From: Phellopilus nigrolimitatus
Lineage: Eukaryota; Basidiomycota; Agaricomycetes; Hymenochaetales; Hymenochaetaceae
Reading direction: 5' to 3'
DNA length: 64,000 nt
NCBI GenBank assembly: GCA_021029095.1
Contig: JAJOHG010000022.1
Span: 62,001-126,000, forward strand
A model generated the notes under the pieces. That model made no database searches. It saw nothing but the letters and a program-made list of their open reading frames with translations, and was not told the DNA's origin. Numbering within the stretch: the stretch's first letter is position 1; each line of letters starts with the position of its first letter. Below, piece by piece: positions 1-12,240 of the stretch. The translations under genes were made by a program, and so were the position numbers.

Positions 1-1257
1 CGACTTTCTCCTCTTGCGGGATCATTTGTATTCAATCTGCATTGGGACGTTGCGTTCGCATAGCTTCTGTTATCCGGTGCATTAGCCTCGAGCTATCTTT
101 GTCACATCTTCATGCAAATGATAGAGTTCGCACAGCGGCATAACGCGTGGGCTCCCTGTTCTTCTGACAACAGCTTCTGTGAAAACAAGTAGACTTCCGA
201 TGCAATTTGCGAGCGAGGCTATGTATATGTTCCATTCAGTGCGGTTGTTCTTCTTATCGAGCTTGCAATATTGTCAATTCATATATGGGTATCCGGGAGG
301 GCGCCTTCTTGAAGCTAGAAAGACTCGCAGATGCGTTGTGGGCATCAACTAGAAAGGACAGCCTGCCTTGTAAGTCCGATCTTCCTGTTTCCTCTGATCG
401 CGAGGAGTTGACTGGTAATTAAAGATGAACTGCAATCGTCAGACGCAAACATTTCTGTTATATCAGCATCAGAAAATCTTCAACGTGATAACTTGTCTGA
501 GTAAAGTGTAAATCGGTGCAGTTATTTGATAGTATGCGATGCACTCTCTCGTGCCTAGTAATCTTTTTCGCTAGCGAATATCTTCAATCTATTTAAAGCC
601 GCTTACACGTGAGCCGGATCACAATTGCGGGGTATACGCGTGCGTTCATGTCTTGCAATTTCTGCGCAACATTCTTCCATATGATCAGTTCGTTCCCAGT
701 GGTATTCGCACATCTTCCTTCACCAAAAACTTCTCATTGACTGATCTTCATAGCCTAAGTCAAATGATGAAGCTATGCGCAACAGACAGTGATTTCTAGA
801 CCGGAATTCGTAGGAAGTGGCCATCGAGCACTTCTGACACAGGATATAGATGTTTCGCCAGCGTACTTCTGTGCGCTTTTAGAGTTTCTTTAGCGGCTTT
901 CGCCCTTATTTGTTGACAATGCGCTGTCAATTTCACGGAGCCCTTATTTGCGGATACACTTCCATGCGAGATGTATGCAGCACAGTTCGGCCACCAGAAA
1001 CCCTTCGATGATCGCATCACGATGGCTTTGCCACTCCTCGTGCATACGATCAATATCGCGCCGACTCCGATCTTCAGGTATGATGTATCACTGAATCTCC
1101 GAGCTCCTCACTGAATCCTCGAAGATCATATCAGACTTCTTTTTTTTCTCTTGATCGGCTCTCGTTACTTTAAATGTCTTTGAGATCGTGAGCCCTTCAA
1201 CGCGTCCCCGAGTCGACCTTTCAAAACTTCGTTTAAATCTTTTGCACCCATTCCGCT
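1..1257 (+). repeat. 5' flank block U, unit 1
   Basis: This AT-richer non-coding stretch lies upstream of the first DUF6533-type gene and recurs upstream of the other copies: bases 30-240 match about 9090-9320, and bases 230-430 match the reverse strand at about 36440-36620. The last 150 bases before the gene, including a TTTAAA-like element near 1170 and the pattern leading into the ATG, are conserved in all copies and probably hold the promoter. No convincing coding exon was seen. The left boundary is cut by the window. Confidence 0.6.
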
Positions 1258-2880
1258 ATGCATTCAATACGCTCTGGTGTCGAGTCTATTGATCCAAGCC
1301 TCGTGTCTCTTATCTCCGGAAGAGATATTTCACTCTACACTGAAGTGGCAATGCTAACTCTCTTGGTCTACAATTCCGGTAAGCTTCGCGTCTTGGCTTG
1401 AGATACCGACTGTTTCGGATTTTAATGACGTATTATCTCTCAGTCATCACTATGGACAAGGAGGTAAATAGGGGCTGCCATTATCGTCTTCATGTCTAAA
1501 CTGATCATTGCTTCATTTAGATTAAATACTTTTGGGTACGTCACTTGTTTGATATTAGCACGAGGCATATGCTTACTTGCTATGTGAAACGAAGAGCTCT
1601 CCTCGCAGCTTTGTTAGCTTGGTTTACTTTGCAGTAAATAATGTTTTACACACTCTCTCTCTACCTAGCTCTAACACATTGCAGAATTGCTACATCGGAA
1701 TTCTTGGAGCTATCTCAGCTATAGTGTGTAAGTCAAAACTTTACTGGCTGATGTAATAAAAGCAAGTCTGTCTGCTGACACTTTGTTTGTAGCTCAGACT
1801 CTTCATGCAAATGAAACACTGTAAGTAATTCCTGACCACTGTGCTATAGCTAACTGTGGCTGACTCTAAACTCCATCTATAGATGTAAGCACACAGATTC
1901 TGTATTCCAGTCTCTACTGATAATATTGAAAGGCCTCAGCTTACTGTGGATTGAGGAACTGGCTAGTGAGTTTCTCATCCTTGCACAGAACATCATTTGG
2001 CTCATTGCAGGAAAGACTGGATGACCATTGTTTTAATTGACTGTAATGTCTCCTCTACTTATAATATTCAATGTATTCATCCCACACTAATTGTATTACA
2101 GATATTCTTCTGATGCGTGTCCTTGCGCTGTACCACCAGGGTGAGCATTCCTAATACTACCAATCACTTCTAATTACTAATAAGCAATAGACAAGAGGCT
2201 ATCTGCATTCCTGAGGACTTTATTTGGACTAGGTGCAGCATTTAGCCTGGCTATCATTATATATGACATTGTGTATGAAGAGAGTAAGAACTTCTGCTCA
2301 TCCTACAGCAGTATTTTCTAATAATAGGTTTTAGTTATTGTAGAGGAACTTGCAGAAGGTGTAACATTTTGTGGAGCCAATAGAGCCCCTCTAAAATTGT
2401 GGATTGCTTTAATCTGGTTAGTACTGGTGTTCTTGGGAAAGCACTTGGACTGACTTGGAAGCTGGAACAGGGTTCCTCCGATGCTGTATGAGACTATCCT
2501 AATGGTTCTAGCACTCCATAAGGCTGCAGAACACTGGAGGGTGACAGCTGGCTTCAGTCAGTTCACCCTTGTCAAGGTGCTGATCCAAGATCAGGCCATA
2601 TATTTTATTATGTATTTTTTCTCCTCCATGCACAACCAGTGGTATATGAGCTGACCATTCTAACAGGGTCATATTCTGCAGTGTTATGGAGATAGTTTCA
2701 GACCAGTTGGAGGTCCCAAATGTTGTTCTGGATAATCTCCTAAGTACTCTGGGAAGGCCCAGCCTTCTCTGTCTTCTTGGGAGTCACCTGCTGGTCCATC
2801 TAAAGGAAGCTGGAGAGAGAGGAGCCAATGGAGGGACCAGCTACAGGCTGCGAACCATGAGCAATATTGAGTTTTCCTGA
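1258..2880 (+). CDS. DUF6533-type 7-TM membrane protein, copy A (intact)
   Basis: Splicing by eye gives 13 exons: 1258-1378, 1444-1463, 1521-1535, 1595-1633, 1685-1727, 1793-1820, 1883-1965, 2016-2042, 2102-2140, 2191-2283, 2344-2416, 2471-2611 and 2667-2880. Together they make 936 nt and 311 aa with every junction in frame. Exons 2 and 3 are only 20 and 15 nt. The N-terminal part has the DUF6533 pattern: a helix ending LLVYN, then ITMDKE, IKYFW and a conserved NxYIG. About seven hydrophobic segments follow, then a soluble tail containing GSHLLVHLKEAGERG and ending MSNIEFS. The family is a fungal integral-membrane family of unknown function that is commonly multi-copy in basidiomycetes. The four other copies in this window align exon by exon, which supports the model. 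The family assignment is from recognition of the pattern, not from a search. Confidence 0.85.
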
Positions 2881-3480
2881 TCTTGTGAAGGAGATTTCAA
2901 GGTGTTTTCATTGTTCTATTTATTCTAATAGCCTTGCTGACTAATATAATAACAGTCGTGCAGAGGATGGTCACACACATCTACTCCCATTTGATTTGTT
3001 ATTTTTTTGCTTTTTGCTTCTCATTCTGCCCTTATTTATTTGCCATTGCAATGTAAAGAATATTTGCTGTGCGAAGTAATACCAGTTTGTTTATATATAC
3101 AAGCTCAGTGTGATCATCGGGCTCCTCTAGAAATTTGTATATCAAAACGTACCACATAGATGTGTTTACCCCAGTATGTCAACAGCGCGCCAGTATTGCT
3201 CATTCGGCTTGCCACAGTGCACCGGAGACGAATGTCGATGGGCCATGCTAGCTCACCAGGGCAACCGACACATCCCGTTAACGCCAAGGACAGCGAGAAA
3301 CACAAGTAGAGGAGGTGGAGTGAAAGCGAACCGACTCGCATGTGCGTCTTGAGGCTCGGTACTCGCAGTCAGAAACTAAGAAAGTTTCGTACACGAGTCC
3401 GTACCCCGGATACGATGCCTGCCCGAGTGGCGCGAACACTAAGGTCCACTTCGCACGGGCTGTGCGGCGTCTTCGGAAGA
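2881..3480 (+). repeat. 3' flank block D, unit 1
   Basis: This is the conserved 3' flank of the gene, matching 11585-12240 directly and 21300-21911, 26650-27251 and 33400-33960 on the reverse strand. The first 200 bases are AT-rich, with runs of T and an AATGTAAAGAATA-like stretch suited to a 3' UTR and polyadenylation region. The second half becomes GC-richer. No coding exon was recognised. Confidence 0.6.
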
Positions 3481-5811
3481 AAGTAATTCGAGATCAGGCC
3501 TGCGCTGGGGCGCCAGCACAATTCCATTCTTACGCTGACGCACCGAGGATGCGTGTGGAGTGCGAAACAAAGCAGGAATAGTATAACGATACGATGAAAC
3601 TTGCAATCGTGGCTCCATGAGCGACCTTGCGGAGTCAGTATGTATACGCGATAATAATCAAAGAGGACTCGGCAGAATTCGATCAGCACCGACGTTTGAA
3701 TGCTAGGCGAGAGCATACAGAACCCTGGCAATACCAGATGCGAAACAAAAGCCTGCAGAAGCAGTAACAGCGCGCGCGCGGCAGACACGCGCACAGCCAG
3801 GGAAAAGGGCGACCAGTTAGTTCCCGCGTTGGTGTACCTTGTTCATCACCTTCTCGACCATCCGCTTTGCCCTGCTCTCCCTCTTCCCTTCCCTCCCCGC
3901 CGCTGCCACTGTCCAAACGCTGCATTCCCTCAAATCTCTGCGCGCCCGCAGCGCGTCTACCCTCGACACCCAGTGCAGGCGAGCGCTCGTTCCCAGCGGC
4001 CCATCCTTTGGCGGCGGCGTCGATGCGTGCTCGCTCTTCGTGAATGCTTGCGCCGGCGCAGACGGCGTCATGGAGCCGGAGTCCCATGCACGGTTTCCGC
4101 GCGCGGCGCACTGCTTGGGACGTGGTGGGGCCGGGACAGGATGCGGCTGTTGCTGCTGCAGGCGCGCTCGCGTGATCCGTGTCCGAGTAACCGAAGCGAC
4201 GGCGATGGGCCGCTCGGTGAGATGGAACGGGACCCGCGGGGACGCGCTCGCTGCTAGAGGTGGCGGGGATGAGGTGCGCGGGGCTAGAGAGCGAGGCGCG
4301 CGCCGCAGCGGGAAAAGGGGCGTTGGGTGTGCTTGAGACGGCGGGTTTGGCGGAGGACATTGGGTTTCCAGCAAGAGAAAGAAAGGGAAGCCGTCAGGAT
4401 ACGAAAATATGGCGGGAATATGGCGGAAGACGAGCAGAATGCGCACCCAAATATCACGCTGTTCGGTTCGCGCGCGCCGCGTCGGCAGAAGAGCTCCCGG
4501 TGCTGGAGAAATCGTTCTGGAGGCTCTGCACGGTCGTCGATGCGCTGTCGACGCTCATGTGCGTGTCTGAGGCGGCCAACCATGGCTCGGCGTCCTGGAC
4601 AGGCGAGGCGGCTGAGGTGGGGTCGAGATACGCGTCGACGGCGTCTGCGTCCGTCGTACACACAGCTGTCGAAACGGAACGCTGATTGAGAGGCAAGAGT
4701 GGAAAGGAAATACGAGGGCGCTCACGCAGGATAGCGCCTAGAGCGTTCGCGACGCGCTCGGGCAGGCAGGTATGCGCGCGTCGCATGCTGCAAGCTCAAA
4801 TATGGGACCTTGGTCTTTCATCTTCGTCTCCAGGACGCATCTATCTTTCCTGCTGCGCGCATCGGACGATGTTTAGCGGAAGGAGAGCGGGCGCAGCGAT
4901 GGAGGTTGCTGCCGTCGGAGCAATGCGGTCGACAGACACGGCCTCGCTAGCGACAGGAACGAAGCGAGGAACTGGAAACAGAGTGACAGGGGAACTGCTC
5001 GGGCTTTGCGCTGCTGTTAAAGATAGCGAGGGATGTACATCAAGGAGATGGAGGAGAAACGAGGACAAGCGCAACACACCGTGTTGACACGCAGGCCTTC
5101 GCCGCGATGCGCTTTTGTATATTCGATATGAGGCTCGGCGACTTGCCTAACCCACCCATTGTAGCTAACTAAATGACCGTTTCAATCGGGTTGCTCGAGA
5201 GCGAGAAAATAGAATACGCACGTTTCTGCGCCAAAGCGTCTTGGCCGGTCAAGAGCTGCTTTCTGAGAAGGCCGGCCGACCTGAGTACTGTATAACCGCC
5301 TGGTCGAATGACGTCAACAATCTTTGAGTGTTTGATAGGATAGCGAGTAACGCGAAAGAAGACGGAAGTAGATCGACTAACTCTAAGGCGCCCTCAATGG
5401 CGCAGCTCTTGGTGGACAGGTTTACGAGTCGCCGCACAATAATCGTATTTTCTTTCTAAATATACGAACTCCGTCAGCAGCAGCATCTCGAACTCGAAGA
5501 AAGAAATGGGACGCACGCAGAAGCGCGAGAAACAACGGAGGCGAACAGAGGCTCGGCTCGCGCTCGATGACGTCATCGTTTGGACGACGTCCGGTCAGCT
5601 CGGTCCTACGAAACACACAGCTCTCGTCTAACTCTCATCGATCGACCTCGCCGCCTGCTGAGTGACCGTAGAGAGAAGCTCGAGGCTGGGATCGATCGAG
5701 CTTGACGTCGTGTACAGCACGCAGGAGGTGGAGACGCAGCAAGTGCGCCGTGCGGGTAGAGGACGTGAACGATGGCCGAGAGGACTCGGAAGACAAGAGC
5801 CCCTCTCAATT
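3480..5811 (-). repeat. GC-rich tail block F, unit 1
   Basis: This is the reverse complement of 30740-33140, 24590-26430 and 55800-57076 plus 62824-64000. It contains CRE-like TGACGTCA near 5567-5577, AT-rich TATA-like sequence near 5450-5465, and degenerate exon-like segments between 3800 and 4790. Long open frames exist in up to five overlapping readings on both strands, a composition effect of the high GC content. Copies differ by indels that break each frame, so I call no gene. Bases 4601-4605 are the empty target site of the copia element carried by unit 6. Confidence 0.6.
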
Positions 5812-6200
5812 CTTTGTCAAGGGCGATTGCAGCAGCGGCAGGAGGGGGTCAACCGCTGTCCTGGTTCGTATCGGGTGAATTTAATCTGAACCGGGAGTTT
5901 GGTGATTTCCTTTTTGAGTGATTTTCTCTGACATCTGCTGCAACGGCTCTCGAGCGGTTGCAGCGATTGCAGGAGCGTCGGAGTGCGAAACATGGAGGTC
6001 ACTTGGACTGAATATGGTAGAATTGATAATATTCTAAATTCTGCCGAGTGTTCCAGAAGTTAGCCGAACCATGACAAAGTCTCCCTGCAATCCACTCTCA
6101 ATTCTTAGACATGATTGCAGCTCGGGCTATCAACTGCTTTTGGAAATCTCGCGTGGTGTCCTACATGCCGAACTCTTGCTGCAATCGCGCGCTGACAATG
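5812..6200. mobile_element. Candidate 389-bp TIR insertion
   Basis: Relative to unit 2 (about 13800-13850), unit 1 carries extra sequence here. Its ends are imperfect inverted repeats: CTTTGTCA then GCGATTGCAGCA on the left, and the complement of CATTGTCA then GCGATTGCAGCA on the right, about 22 of 25 positions. It is flanked by AATT on both sides, a possible 4-bp target-site duplication. No coding capacity was seen. Superfamily is unknown. Confidence 0.4.
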
Positions 6201-6229
6201 AATTGAGTACGGCTAAGGCCGAGTCGCTC

Positions 6230-8750
6230 GACTTGAAGTTATCCCGTGAGGAACACGAAGCGGAGGGAAAGACACTGGGAGAAGCTTGCTCTCACCGTAC
6301 GTGCTTTACTTTCTTCTCGCCCGACGCAAGCAGCTTAGAGAGAGAAATAAAAGATATCATGAAGTGTGAGTCGTTTTGGAAAGAGATGCCCATGTACGGT
6401 GACTTGTGGCGCGACCGTGTTCTCTACATACATGTAGAAAGCGAGATGAAAGTTTGTGCTGCGAGCGGCCGACTCGTTTTCTGAAGTTTGAAATCATGGT
6501 CGCCAACTTTAGGACTTGTCGGCACGCATCTTTCTGCTCTTTCATAATTCGATAGAAGGATGAGGTTCTGTGAGTTCATGCTCTACTACCTCATGGTTCC
6601 CCCTCGCACTCCTGACCGATCCTCTGCGCCAGGTTTTGCACATGAAATGAACTCACCGCTCTGTCATCTGTGCCATAGTGAGGCCGACAGCTCAGATGAG
6701 CTCGCTGCGCAGACGATCGGTTGTGATTGTCAGCGATCGCGCTGATCGTCAACTGATCAGTCGGGATCTCAAGTGTTCGCTATTCACCTGCAAGCCCCAG
6801 GTCATGTATATACATTCAATATACTTCCTGCGCTGACAAGCGGCCTTTTAAACTCGGAGAGCCATGTCCTTCCGAGCTGAATATCGCGCGCCCATTGTAT
6901 GTCGACGTCCTCCATCCCTATCCCAGCCTCGGTTTTGGATGGAAAACGCTGCGACAGCCGTCTATCTCATGAGCAGACCCGTACACGGGAACATTGCGAG
7001 TTGCGTGGCGGCGGTCGGCAGAGAGCTGAGCTTCATAAATGCTAGCACAGGTACAGACGGCGTCGCGGAGCCGGGGACCCCGTCCGCTGCGGACACAGCG
7101 CGTTTTGTACGCTCACCGGTGGGAGTTGCGGGGTTGATGCTAGTGACGGGCGGAATGGCGCGCTCGGTGCCGGGGAGCGGGGTGGCCGCGGCTGTTGAAG
7201 TTACTGTTGCTGCTGCAGCTGCAGGCGCACTCGCGTCATCCGTGTCCGAACGGCCAGGGGCGGTGGGAACGGCGCGCTCGGAGCTGGGGGGCACCGGGCG
7301 GTCGAGATGGAATTGAGCTGCGCGTCGACGGGCGAGTCGATGTTGATGGAGACCATAACGGACGCCGGTAGATGGGGACGGGATGGCTTCGTAGTAGGCT
7401 CGGGCTGGAAGGGGCTAGCTCCGTAAGTCCGTCATCTTTCTCGTCTTTCTCGACCTCGCGTTCATCGTCTTCAAGTTGTTCTTTAGCACGCCGAACATAG
7501 ATATCTGTACTTAGTTGACCAAATACACCTCCCCATCGCCCATGCATGCGTATCGCGACTCGTCCGCTTGTCAAAACCTCCAGGATGTGTTTTCCAAGTC
7601 CACGCCGAATGCAGAGCGTTTCAATCGCGCGCAGCAGGAACGTGTAGTGTTCTCTACTCCATGCAAATATTTGGTATGTGGTATCTATTGGCATCATGCG
7701 TGATTATTTCTCTTACCGTAATCTCTATCTTTCTGGACGAAGTCGGCATATTTGGGATCTCGTCAGATCTGCGAAGTGTGCGCGATCTCTTCTCTCCCTC
7801 TTTTCCTCCTCTTCGTCAGCTCACAGCTCACCCCCCTCTCTAAGCTCACACAGTCCATTCAACTCGCTTTCCGGTCAATCCTACTGCCCGTCTATGCTCT
7901 TCAGACTACACCGAACCCCGCGCCTTTCGGGACGCGTTTTGGTATGCAACCCTCTCGCTCTGCGTGATACACTGTATTTTACCGATTTCTGCTGTCACGC
8001 GATGATTCCTCGCGTCGAGAATGTCTCGTCTAACAGCCAGGCGCAAGCCGGAGCTGTTTGAAACTAGGTATGTTGGCATTCTACTTACCAGTATGTATTA
8101 GCTTGTCATTCCTTTTCAAGCATTTCGCAAGGTACTTGATAGTCCAGCCGCGCTCACAAATAATGACGTTGGACCAGGGCGGCGATGGCGGGCCAGAGAT
8201 TTATGGATAGAATGCGAAGAAACGCTTGTTCGTATTCAGATCGCGCGCGTGCCGTCATCTGAAGGCACGGAGAAGTCGCTGCGTTTTGGGGCTGTAGGTG
8301 CCGCGCTGGGTGTCAACAGTGGTCGCCCGTCGAGTATGCACGGTGAGAAAGCATCTTTGGTCCAGAATTCTCATTGACAATTGTACTTACTGCTTCCTTG
8401 TGCGTGTTGCGGCACAGGCGATGAGACATCTGGCACTCCAAAGCCGTTCGTGGCAACGCAGGGCGTCGCTCCTTTCGCAAGCGTTGAGCCGTATGAGCCG
8501 TATGCAACCTCTGACACGTCTGCCGCGTACTCACGGCGTGCTGCCTCTCGAATTTCATTGCGCCGCAAGCTCGCAGCGCCTTCATCTTCCGTCTGCGGAA
8601 TGTCAAAACAGTAACTCAGCCCAGACGACGGAATTCTCAAGTTGGAGAGCTGGGGCATACCACCCTGGCACGCAGGCCGAGATATTCCGAGGTGTGCGCA
8701 CGCGTCTAGATAGAGAGCGGCTCAACTGCTAGCTAGGATCGGATTCGGGT
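6230..8750 (+). repeat. Tail blocks H, J and L, unit 1
   Basis: Block H (about 6230-6500) recurs at 13835-13990 and, inverted, at 19840-19915 and 44690-44810. The stretch 6500-7000 recurs at 13990-14440. Block J (about 7000-7370) recurs inverted at 37230-37342 plus 43837-44190. Block L (about 8150-8700) recurs inverted at 30160-30700. Between 7400 and 8100 I found no second copy and no recognisable gene. Open frames exist but are not conserved between copies. Confidence 0.5.
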
Positions 8751-9049
8751 GGCGTTGTCTCAAGCGCGCTCACGACATCGAGCGGACGCGACTGTTTTCG
8801 CTAAATTGATCGAGTATATTCGTATTGGAGTCGATTTTCTGTTTGTCAGGTCTCGGGAATTCAACAAGACCTGGACGAATAGAGTTGCCGGTGCAGGAAT
8901 TTTAATATCGTCCCATTCGCCCCGGGATTCGTGTTCCACTGAGCATGGTCAGCCTGGCTCCCCTTCTGGCTCTGAGTTAGCGCGATATTCGCTTTAGAGT
9001 AAGCGATTCTTAGCTCTAAGCTACGTGTAATGTGAATACTCATTGGTTA
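8751..9049. other. Junction between units 1 and 2
   Basis: This stretch joins the tail of unit 1 to the 5' flank of unit 2. No gene, terminal repeat or duplication was recognised. Confidence 0.4.
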
Positions 9050-9981
9050 AATCGTGAGTTTCGGATTTGTCTGCAATTTGCAATGACCAGATTGGCTCGT
9101 CCATTTTCTCCTCTTGCGATCTTACTTGCATTCAGTCTGCGTTGGGACGTTGCGTTCGCGTATCTTCTGGTATCCCATGCATCTAAACTCGATCTATATT
9201 TGGTACATCTTCGTGCAAATGATGGATTTCGCACAGCGGCATAGCGCGTAGGCTCCCCTTTCTTCTGTCAACAACTTCTGTGAATACAAGTAAACTTCTG
9301 ATGCGGTATGCGAGCGAAGCTATGTATGTGTTCAATTCAGTGCGACTGCTCTTCTTATCTAGCTCTGGGAGTTCCTGGCCTGTTCCTGAAATCCGCGAAT
9401 CAAAATGCTGTTTTTATCCGCACGCGGAGGGCGCGTAATTCTGTCCTCGATTCAAACGAGTCATCTCCGGCGATTCTCGAACAAACTCAGAAACGTTTAG
9501 GGCATATATCTCCGGAAAGTTCGACTCCGGTGTCCTGTTGAGTCCGTTCGCTTCTCATTCGACAGAAAGAATGAACTGTATCTTCTTGCTTTGATACGGT
9601 CTTGAGCTTCGAATCTCGATGTGGATGTTTCATTGTTCTCCTGCAGCTCCATCTCGCCATCAAGAATGTGGGTCGCACCATAACTCGGTTGAAGACGCAA
9701 ATATCTCGATCACCGCGACGCAGTATGATCTTCGAGTTGTAAAACCCCTGTTCGTCTCTATTTGTGTCTGATGAGATCGTCTGAGGCCGCTACCAACGTA
9801 TCGACTCCGTTAGCAGCTCGCGCGAAGTACAGATCAAGCGAAAATGCGTCGAAGATCCTATCAGAACGTTTGTTCTTTTTCCCTCTCTTTGCTTTAAATG
9901 TCGCTGAGGTCGGTGGCTCTTTCGACACATTCCCCGATCGACCCTCAGAAGCGTTGTTTAACCCTTTTACACACGTTCACT
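9050..9981 (+). repeat. 5' flank block U, unit 2
   Basis: The first 270 bases match the start of the window. From about 9355 the sequence switches to a second version of the flank that instead matches the reverse strand at 28900-29150. The last 150 bases before the ATG are shared by all copies. No coding exon was recognised. Confidence 0.55.
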
Positions 9982-11584
9982 ATGTATTATATACGCTCTA
10001 ATGTCGAGCCTCTTGATCCAAGCCTTGTGCCACTTTTCATCACAGAGACAGACATCGAACAATGCACTCAAGTGGCAGTTCTAACTCTCTTGGTCTACGA
10101 TATGTGTACGTTTTACTTCTTCATTGGTATGTCGGATTTAAATGACGTATCATCTTTCAGTTATCACTGTTGACAAGGAGGTAATTAGTTCCTGGCATTA
10201 TCATCTTCATGTCTAAACCAACCATCGCGTCATTCAGGTTAAATACTTTTGGGTGCGTCGTTTGCTTGATATCAGCACGAGACATACACTCACTTGCCAC
10301 GGAACAAAGAAATCTCCTCGCAGCCTTGTTAGCTTGATTTACTTCGCAGTAAATGATATTTTACACTTTTGTTTCTGATAAATCACTTTAACATATTGCA
10401 GAATCGTTACATTGGGATCCTTGGAGCCCTTTCTGGCATAGTGTGTAAGTCAAACCTTTAATGGGAGTTCATCAAAGCAAATAATGTCCACTGATACTGC
10501 TTTTATAGTTTATACTCTTCAAGCAAATGAAACTCTGTAAGCAATTTCTCATCGTTGTACTTGTGTAACTCTAAGCTTTATTTATAGGTGTAAGAGCTCA
10601 GATACTGTATTCCAGTCTCTACTGATAATATCTAAAGGCCTCAGCTTTATCTGGATTGAGAATCTGGCTAGTGAGTTTCTGAAATTTACACAAAACAATA
10701 TCATGCTCATTGCAGGGAAGGCTTGATGACTGTCTTTCTAATTGACTGTAATGTCTCCCTACTGATAATATTCAACATATTCATCCCACACTAATTGTCT
10801 GACAGATATTCTTCTGATGAGGGTGCTAGCACTATACAACCAAGGTGAGCATTCCCAATACTGCCACTTACTTCTAAAATATTTATACAAACAACAGATA
10901 AGAGGCTAGCTGCATGCCTGAGGACTCTATTTGGACTGGAAGCAGCATGTATGCTGGGTCTCCTTATATATCTCAACATATATGAAGAAAGTAAGGATAT
11001 TAGTTCATTGTATAATGGAATCTTCTAATCATGGGTATCAGTTGTTGTAGGGGAGCTTGCAAAAGACATAACAATTTGTGGATACAATAGAAACCCTCCA
11101 AGATTGTGGGGTGCTTTATCCTGGTTAGTACTACTGCTCTCGGAAGAGCATTTGGACTGACTTGGAAAATGAAACAGGGTTGCTCCATTGCTGTATGCGA
11201 TTATCCTAATGGTTCTTGCACTCTATAAGGCTGCACAACACTGGAGGGAGACAGGTGGCTTCAGCCAGTACACCCTTGTCAGGGTGCTGATCCAAGATCA
11301 GGCCATTTATTTTATTATGTATTTCTTCCTTCATGCATAATCAGTGGTTATGAGCTGACCATTCTCACAGGGTCATATTTTGCACTGTTATGAAGATAAT
11401 GTCAATTGAGTTGATTATCCCAAATGTTCTTCTGGCTGATCTCCTAGATGTTCTGGGAAATCCGAGCCTTCTCTGTGTCCTTGGGAGTCACCTGCTGGTC
11501 CATCTGAAGGAAGCTGGAGAGAGGGGGGCCAATGGAGGGACAAGCTACAGGATGAAGACCATGAGCAATATTGCATTTTCCTGA
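9982..11584 (+). CDS. DUF6533-type 7-TM membrane protein, copy B (intact)
   Basis: The gene has 13 exons: 9982-10105, 10161-10180, 10238-10252, 10310-10348, 10402-10444, 10509-10536, 10588-10670, 10721-10747, 10806-10844, 10898-10990, 11051-11123, 11178-11318 and 11371-11584. They total 939 nt (312 aa), all in frame. Exon lengths 2-13 equal those of copy A, and exon 1 is one codon longer. The DUF6533 elements LLVYDM, FITVDKE, VKYFW and NRYIGILG are intact, as is the C-terminal GSHLLVHLKEAGERG. A 2-bp difference from the other copies falls inside intron 3, leaving the coding sequence open. That is consistent with selection on the protein, though too small a sample to prove it. Confidence 0.85.
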
Positions 11585-12240
11585 TTTTGTGAAGGGGAAT
11601 CCAAGATGATTTCAGTGTTCTGCTTGTTTTAATAGCTTTGCTGACTAATATAATAATAGTCGTGCAGAAGATCTGTAGGACGGGCAAACACACATCCACT
11701 CCTATTCTATTTGTTTGTTTTTTTGTGTTTTGCTTCTCATTCTGCTCTTATTTAATTGTCATTGCCATGTAAAGAATTTTCGCTGTGCGAAGGAATACCA
11801 GTTTATTTATACAAACGAGCTCAGTGTGATCGTCCACCTCTAGAAATCTATATGTCAAAACGTTGCAGATTGATGTGATTACCCAATACATCAACGGTGC
11901 GCATGTATTGCTCATTTGGCTTGCCACGACTCACCGCGTGCGAATGTCGATGGGCCGTGCTGGCTCACCACGGCGATCGGCACATCCCGTTAGTGTCAAG
12001 GATAGCGAGAAACACAAGGAGAGGAGGCGGTTTGAAAGCGAACCGGCTTGCATGTGCGTCTTGAGGCTCGGCGCTCGCAGCCAAAACCAAGGAATTTTCG
12101 TACACGGGCCCTGCGCGCGATGCCTGCTCGAGTGGGACGAACACTAGCATCCACTTTGCACGCCGCATCCACGAGATTTGTCTGAATGCTTTGCTGAACG
12201 CATGCTCGTGCTTCGTGATGAGGGGTTGACTAACCCGCAA
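11585..12240 (+). repeat. 3' flank block D, unit 2
   Basis: This stretch is homologous to 2881-3480, with an AT-rich UTR-like first third followed by a GC-richer part. It continues past about 12150 with sequence shared only with unit 3 (about 21290-21360, inverted), marking the start of the type II tail. Confidence 0.55.

Noticed and set aside
3683..4446. Up to five overlapping open frames of 120-225 codons on both strands
   Set aside because: They overlap each other in a GC-rich stretch, encode low-complexity Arg/Ala/Pro/Ser sequence, and the same frames are broken in the other copies of block F.
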